A stretch of DNA of 64,000 nt from Glycine soja. Taxonomy: Eukaryota > Streptophyta > Magnoliopsida > Fabales > Fabaceae. Positions 60,640 to 64,000 of the stretch are shown piece after piece. The notes below the pieces were generated by a model. The model had not been told where the DNA came from. It ran no database searches and worked only from the letters and a program-made list of their open reading frames with translations. Where the stretch lies: positions 36,666,411 through 36,730,410 of the forward strand of contig NC_041004.1 in NCBI RefSeq assembly GCF_004193775.1. Direction: 5' to 3'. The stretch's first letter is position 1; every line of letters begins with the position of its first letter. A program made the translations under genes and the position numbers.

Positions 60640-62735
60640 GGTTATGCTAGCCTATATAGAATATGGGGATATGATTCTTATTTTTCTGTGAATTGAAATA
60701 AGTTTTGGATGAAAATCTGATAATTTATATCTATATTTTTTTTTATAAATCATAATCGTTATTTTCAGTCCATTTTAGCTGTATATTCAGAATTGGGCTA
60801 CATTCTGGTCCACATGTGATGTATTGGATGTTCAATGATTTCTGATCGAAATGGATTCAGCTTATATTTTCTCTGATAGATACAGTTCATGCAAAGATTA
60901 AGAAAAGGAGAAATGGAAAACAAATGGTGAAGATTAAATTCTGTAATGCCTGTGTTTTTTTCCATACAGAAGGGGAAAAAGAAAAGGGTAACGTGATCCT
61001 TTCCCTAATATGGCTCATGACTCGTGACTATTTAGGGTAACAAAAGATTAACAAGGATCGATGTAAACAAGTTAACAATCAACCTAGGCATAAGATTGGT
61101 AGTAAAGTAGCGATTAATATTATACTCAGAGCAATACATACTCAACCAAGCAGCATTGGCTAAATGAAAAAACTCCTCTAATTAGTTTTAGTATGGACAA
61201 AAAAAATCCGTGTTTTCTGCCCAATAATATGTTTGAGATTAAAATAAATTATTGAACGTAACATGAGGCTAGAAAATTTATGCCCAATATAAATAATTTC
61301 TTGCAAGCTGAAGGAAGAATAGGTCTTGCTTTTGGGTATCTTCTTTTGAAGATGAGCAGCAGGAAATTTAAAGGAAGATGTTTGAAAACACCACACACCA
61401 GTCTACTTATATTTTCCATACGTAACTTTTTATTTTTTATTGTACCTTCATATACTATGTAATGACCCTAGCTAAGAACCGTGATTGAGTTGTCTGGATA
61501 AAAATATTCTATATACAAAACATTATTGTCACAGGTCACTTGACAACTACTACCATCAATGCAATTATGCACAAGCAAAATAGAAATAACTTAATGGTAC
61601 AAAGCAACAAAAATGCTTAGTTAAGCAAACAAAAGATGCAAACAAGAAGGGTATAGCAATAGGGCAGTTTTTATTTTTTTTTATATTTCGTAATTAATTA
61701 TAACTTTTGCTTTAAGAAAATTCATATTTTCTGATTAACTCTAGTAGACATCTTTTACACGTTGTTCTATCTACATAAAAATGTACTTTCAAGGCTCTAT
61801 TAATAAATCAATTCCACAAGCAATACAAGTACACCTATGTCGTTTTTTTTTTTTTTGTTGGGGTAGGTTGGGAATGCTAGAATGTTAAGCTTATTAACGG
61901 TGGTTATAACATTGTTCATTTCAACTTTACGAACTCTAGTGATCCTATATAATTTCACCAAAAACAAAAATCATATATAAAACACACGGGGAATAAGTTG
62001 AAAAAGTATTAAACTCGAGAGAACTTAGTGTAATTTATTCTAGAAATTACTATATCACACCTTACCTAAATTCTCTGTTGAGAACTTGAGATATCACGCA
62101 ATAAGGCAAGAAAAAGACATAAGGTTTACGTGGAACGCCCACCAAACAAATGGGTATGCCTTGCAAACTTGCACTCTTTTGTCTTTCTTCCTCCTCGCAT
62201 TAGAGGTGCAGTTATTGGAGCACGTCGGTCCAACAATCAGGAGTGAGAGACCTAAAATAAACTTTACGATATTTTATTTTTTTTTTACTTAAAATGAGAT
62301 ATCTATACAGTTGAGCCTTTTTATCGATATATATGACACATTTTTGTTTTATAAAAGTTAATATCAAATGATTTTTTGTTGGTGGTTCTAAAGTTTGAGT
62401 TATAGTAGTTTTGCCCTAGGACAGTTCTGCTCGAGAGAAACTAGTGTAGGGGTATCACACCAGGTTCCTGCAATGTCTACAACAAGAGCCAAACAAAGAA
62501 GGCACCTGGTGGAAATAAGTTACACCCAACTCGAGACTTGTGAGTGACCTTTCTTGGCTTCAATGTCATCACAAACATCACACTCTGTATTATGCATGAG
62601 AGAGTTGTTACAATGGGGACACAAAAGTGCACCAATCTCATGATGAATAAGATTGTCTTAAGGATGAGCAACATAACTGAAATGACCACACAAAAAGGAG
62701 GTTAAGTGGTTAGACAAACTTGCCCATGCAACATT
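60640..62735. other. FAX1 3' UTR and spacer; no gene recognised
   Basis: About 60,628-60,960 is the likely 3' UTR of the FAX1-type gene. The remainder is AT-rich. On the minus strand around 62,650-62,500 a short frame reads HEIGALLCPHCNNSL, then NTECDVCDD, with CxxC pairs. It may be a relic of an unknown zinc-binding protein, but it is too short to assign. Confidence 0.4.
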
Positions 62736-63202
62736 TGTTGGAATTTTATAATTCCTAATTAATTAATTAGTGTGAGTTACATATTATATTTATTATTTAT
62801 ATTAGTTATTTACATTTATGGACTCAATAAAAGTGATCTAATTTGGTGAGTCTATTGGACTATCTTCAGACATTAATATGGGCTTGATAAACGGAAATCA
62901 ATTTGACCCGTTAGAAAATAATGAGAACTCAAACAAGTTAAAATCTAAAATAAGGTTGTGGTCCACAATACACTAAATTCAGAAATTGTATTCTCTTTTC
63001 CACATCTGACGAGAAATCTAAGGTCCCAAAAGGAAAACAGTGATTTGGTTGAGGAAGAACATAAAACCAACAGTTCCTCAGACTCATTAACTTCGATGTT
63101 TATCATGAATTCAGGTATTTTTCACAATCTCTCTTGATAATTTAAAGTAATATGTTTCTGGTGATTATTGGTATTTTATTAAGATTCTTAAAATTTCAAA
63201 CA
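62736..63202 (+). mobile_element. 5' LTR of a Ty1/copia-type retrotransposon running off the window
   Basis: A 467-bp block starts TGTTGGAATTT and ends AAATTTCAAACA (imperfect inverted ends, TG...CA). It is followed two bases later by TGGTATCAGAGCC (63,205-63,217), the primer-binding site for initiator tRNA-Met typical of plant copia elements. The leader continues to the end of the window with repeated CAGCCCAAAGGAAGATA-like words (63,885 and 63,975). No gag start was seen before position 64,000. Confidence 0.75.
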
Positions 63203-63204
63203 AG

Positions 63205-63217
63205 TGGTATCAGAGCC
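63205..63217 (+). promoter_or_regulatory. tRNA-Met primer-binding site
   Basis: TGGTATCAGAGCC is complementary to the 3' end of plant initiator tRNA-Met and primes minus-strand DNA synthesis in many plant LTR retrotransposons. Confidence 0.85.
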
Positions 63218-64000
63218 ACCATTATTGTTAGATTATTGAGAATTAAAGTTATTTGGTTTGTGTTATATATGTATTATTTTGTTACATGAATCCTAATTTA
63301 TTTTGGGATTTTATCTTTGCAATTATAATTATGATTGTAAGTTTGGAAATTTCTTTTTTTTTTTCTTTTCGATCACGATATAATAATCATTATATGCGTG
63401 TTCATGTTTTGCGTTTGGATTTCATGAGACAAACTAATTTTTTTCTCACTCCAGAATAATCATCCATTTTTGTTTCTCGTTCATGTGTTTTTTTTATGAC
63501 GGTTGGTTTTGTTTCCTTATGCATCCATGAATCCATGTCATGCATGCCATGACATGATATACATGTGATACATTATCTTTAGCTTTATTATATCATCATA
63601 AGAAAACTCATGTTGAATATCGTTAAATGCAATTTGGCTTTTGCATTTTATTTTTGTTTTTCTTGTTTTTATTTGTGAATTATGTGTATTAATTGGTGAT
63701 TCCCATTATGTTTTGGTGTAAATTCAGAAATTATAAACCCTCAAAATTATTCCTTTTTTTATGTTTGGTAATTTTGATTGAATTGATTGAAACAATATAT
63801 TGTCAAAGCAATCTCTATTGCGTAAATTAATTTAATTAAAATTGCATAGATATTATTATAAAATTATTTATGTAAATTGTGCTCAGCCCAAAGGAAGATA
63901 CAATTTGGCCAAATAATTTTATACCCGTGATGATAAATGTGTTATAATTATAAAGTATTTTCATGTGAATTACAGTCGGTCCAAAGAAAAACTATGATTT
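63218..64000 (+). mobile_element. untranslated leader of the copia-type element, truncated by window end
   Basis: No credible open frame was seen. T-rich sequence is followed by two related phrases near 63,881-63,905 and 63,971-63,995 (CAGCCCAAAGGAAGATACAA and CAGTCGGTCCAAAGAAAAAC), about 90 bp apart, suggesting tandem units in the leader. Confidence 0.5.

Noticed and set aside
1..64000. CRISPR arrays, operons, phage or bacterial defence systems
   Set aside because: All direct repeats seen are microsatellites, tandem duplications or transposon parts. The window is plant nuclear DNA with intron-containing genes.

Overview
The window is nuclear DNA of a dicot plant, most likely soybean (Glycine max) or a close relative. 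It is AT-rich, has GT-AG introns and contains plant-specific families. One encoded protein looks, from memory, like the known ethylene-induced soybean beta-1,3-glucanase. Most of the window is transposon-derived or simple AT-rich spacer. Genes are few and well separated.

Left part (about 1.4-12.9 kb): a beta-1,3-glucanase (GH17, PR-2) locus. It holds a truncated exon-2 pseudogene (1,650-2,171), an orphan copy of a glucanase promoter (about 6,541-7,006) and a complete two-exon gene (9,270-12,562). The large intron of that gene carries a tRNA-derived SINE with a perfect 18-bp target duplication. A second complete gene in inverted orientation lies at 35,076-37,609. Both complete genes and the orphan promoter carry an AGCCGCC GCC-box, which fits ethylene/defence control.

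Middle (12.9-41 kb): MITE-like blocks repeated several times, microsatellites, a Ty1/copia gag fragment (17.6-18.5 kb) and a LINE ORF1 remnant (32.3-33.25 kb). One ordinary two-exon gene lies here (27,345-30,202). It encodes a 346-aa plant protein of unknown function with a Gly/Arg-rich tail.

Right part: 41.4-53.7 kb is a wrecked nuclear gene for an organelle-type RecA recombinase on the minus strand. Six exons can be traced. It has an in-frame stop, a (TA)n frameshift, no recognisable central exons, and a Ty3/gypsy retrotransposon in one intron (48,863-52,286, GTCAT target duplication on both sides). Next comes an intronless, divergent and frameshifted histone H3 copy (54,362-54,778) lying between inverted repeats. 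Then follows an intact six-exon gene for a FAX1-type chloroplast fatty-acid exporter (55,489-60,627). Its second intron contains an old gypsy integrase remnant into which a different solo LTR has inserted. The window ends inside a Ty1/copia-type element (LTR 62,736-63,202 plus a tRNA-Met primer-binding site).

Functionally, the two glucanases act together in defence and fungal cell-wall hydrolysis. The other genes are unrelated neighbours. I found no rRNA, tRNA, CRISPR array or operon. The strongest unusual signals are the decayed RecA locus, the altered H3 copy and the rearranged glucanase cluster.
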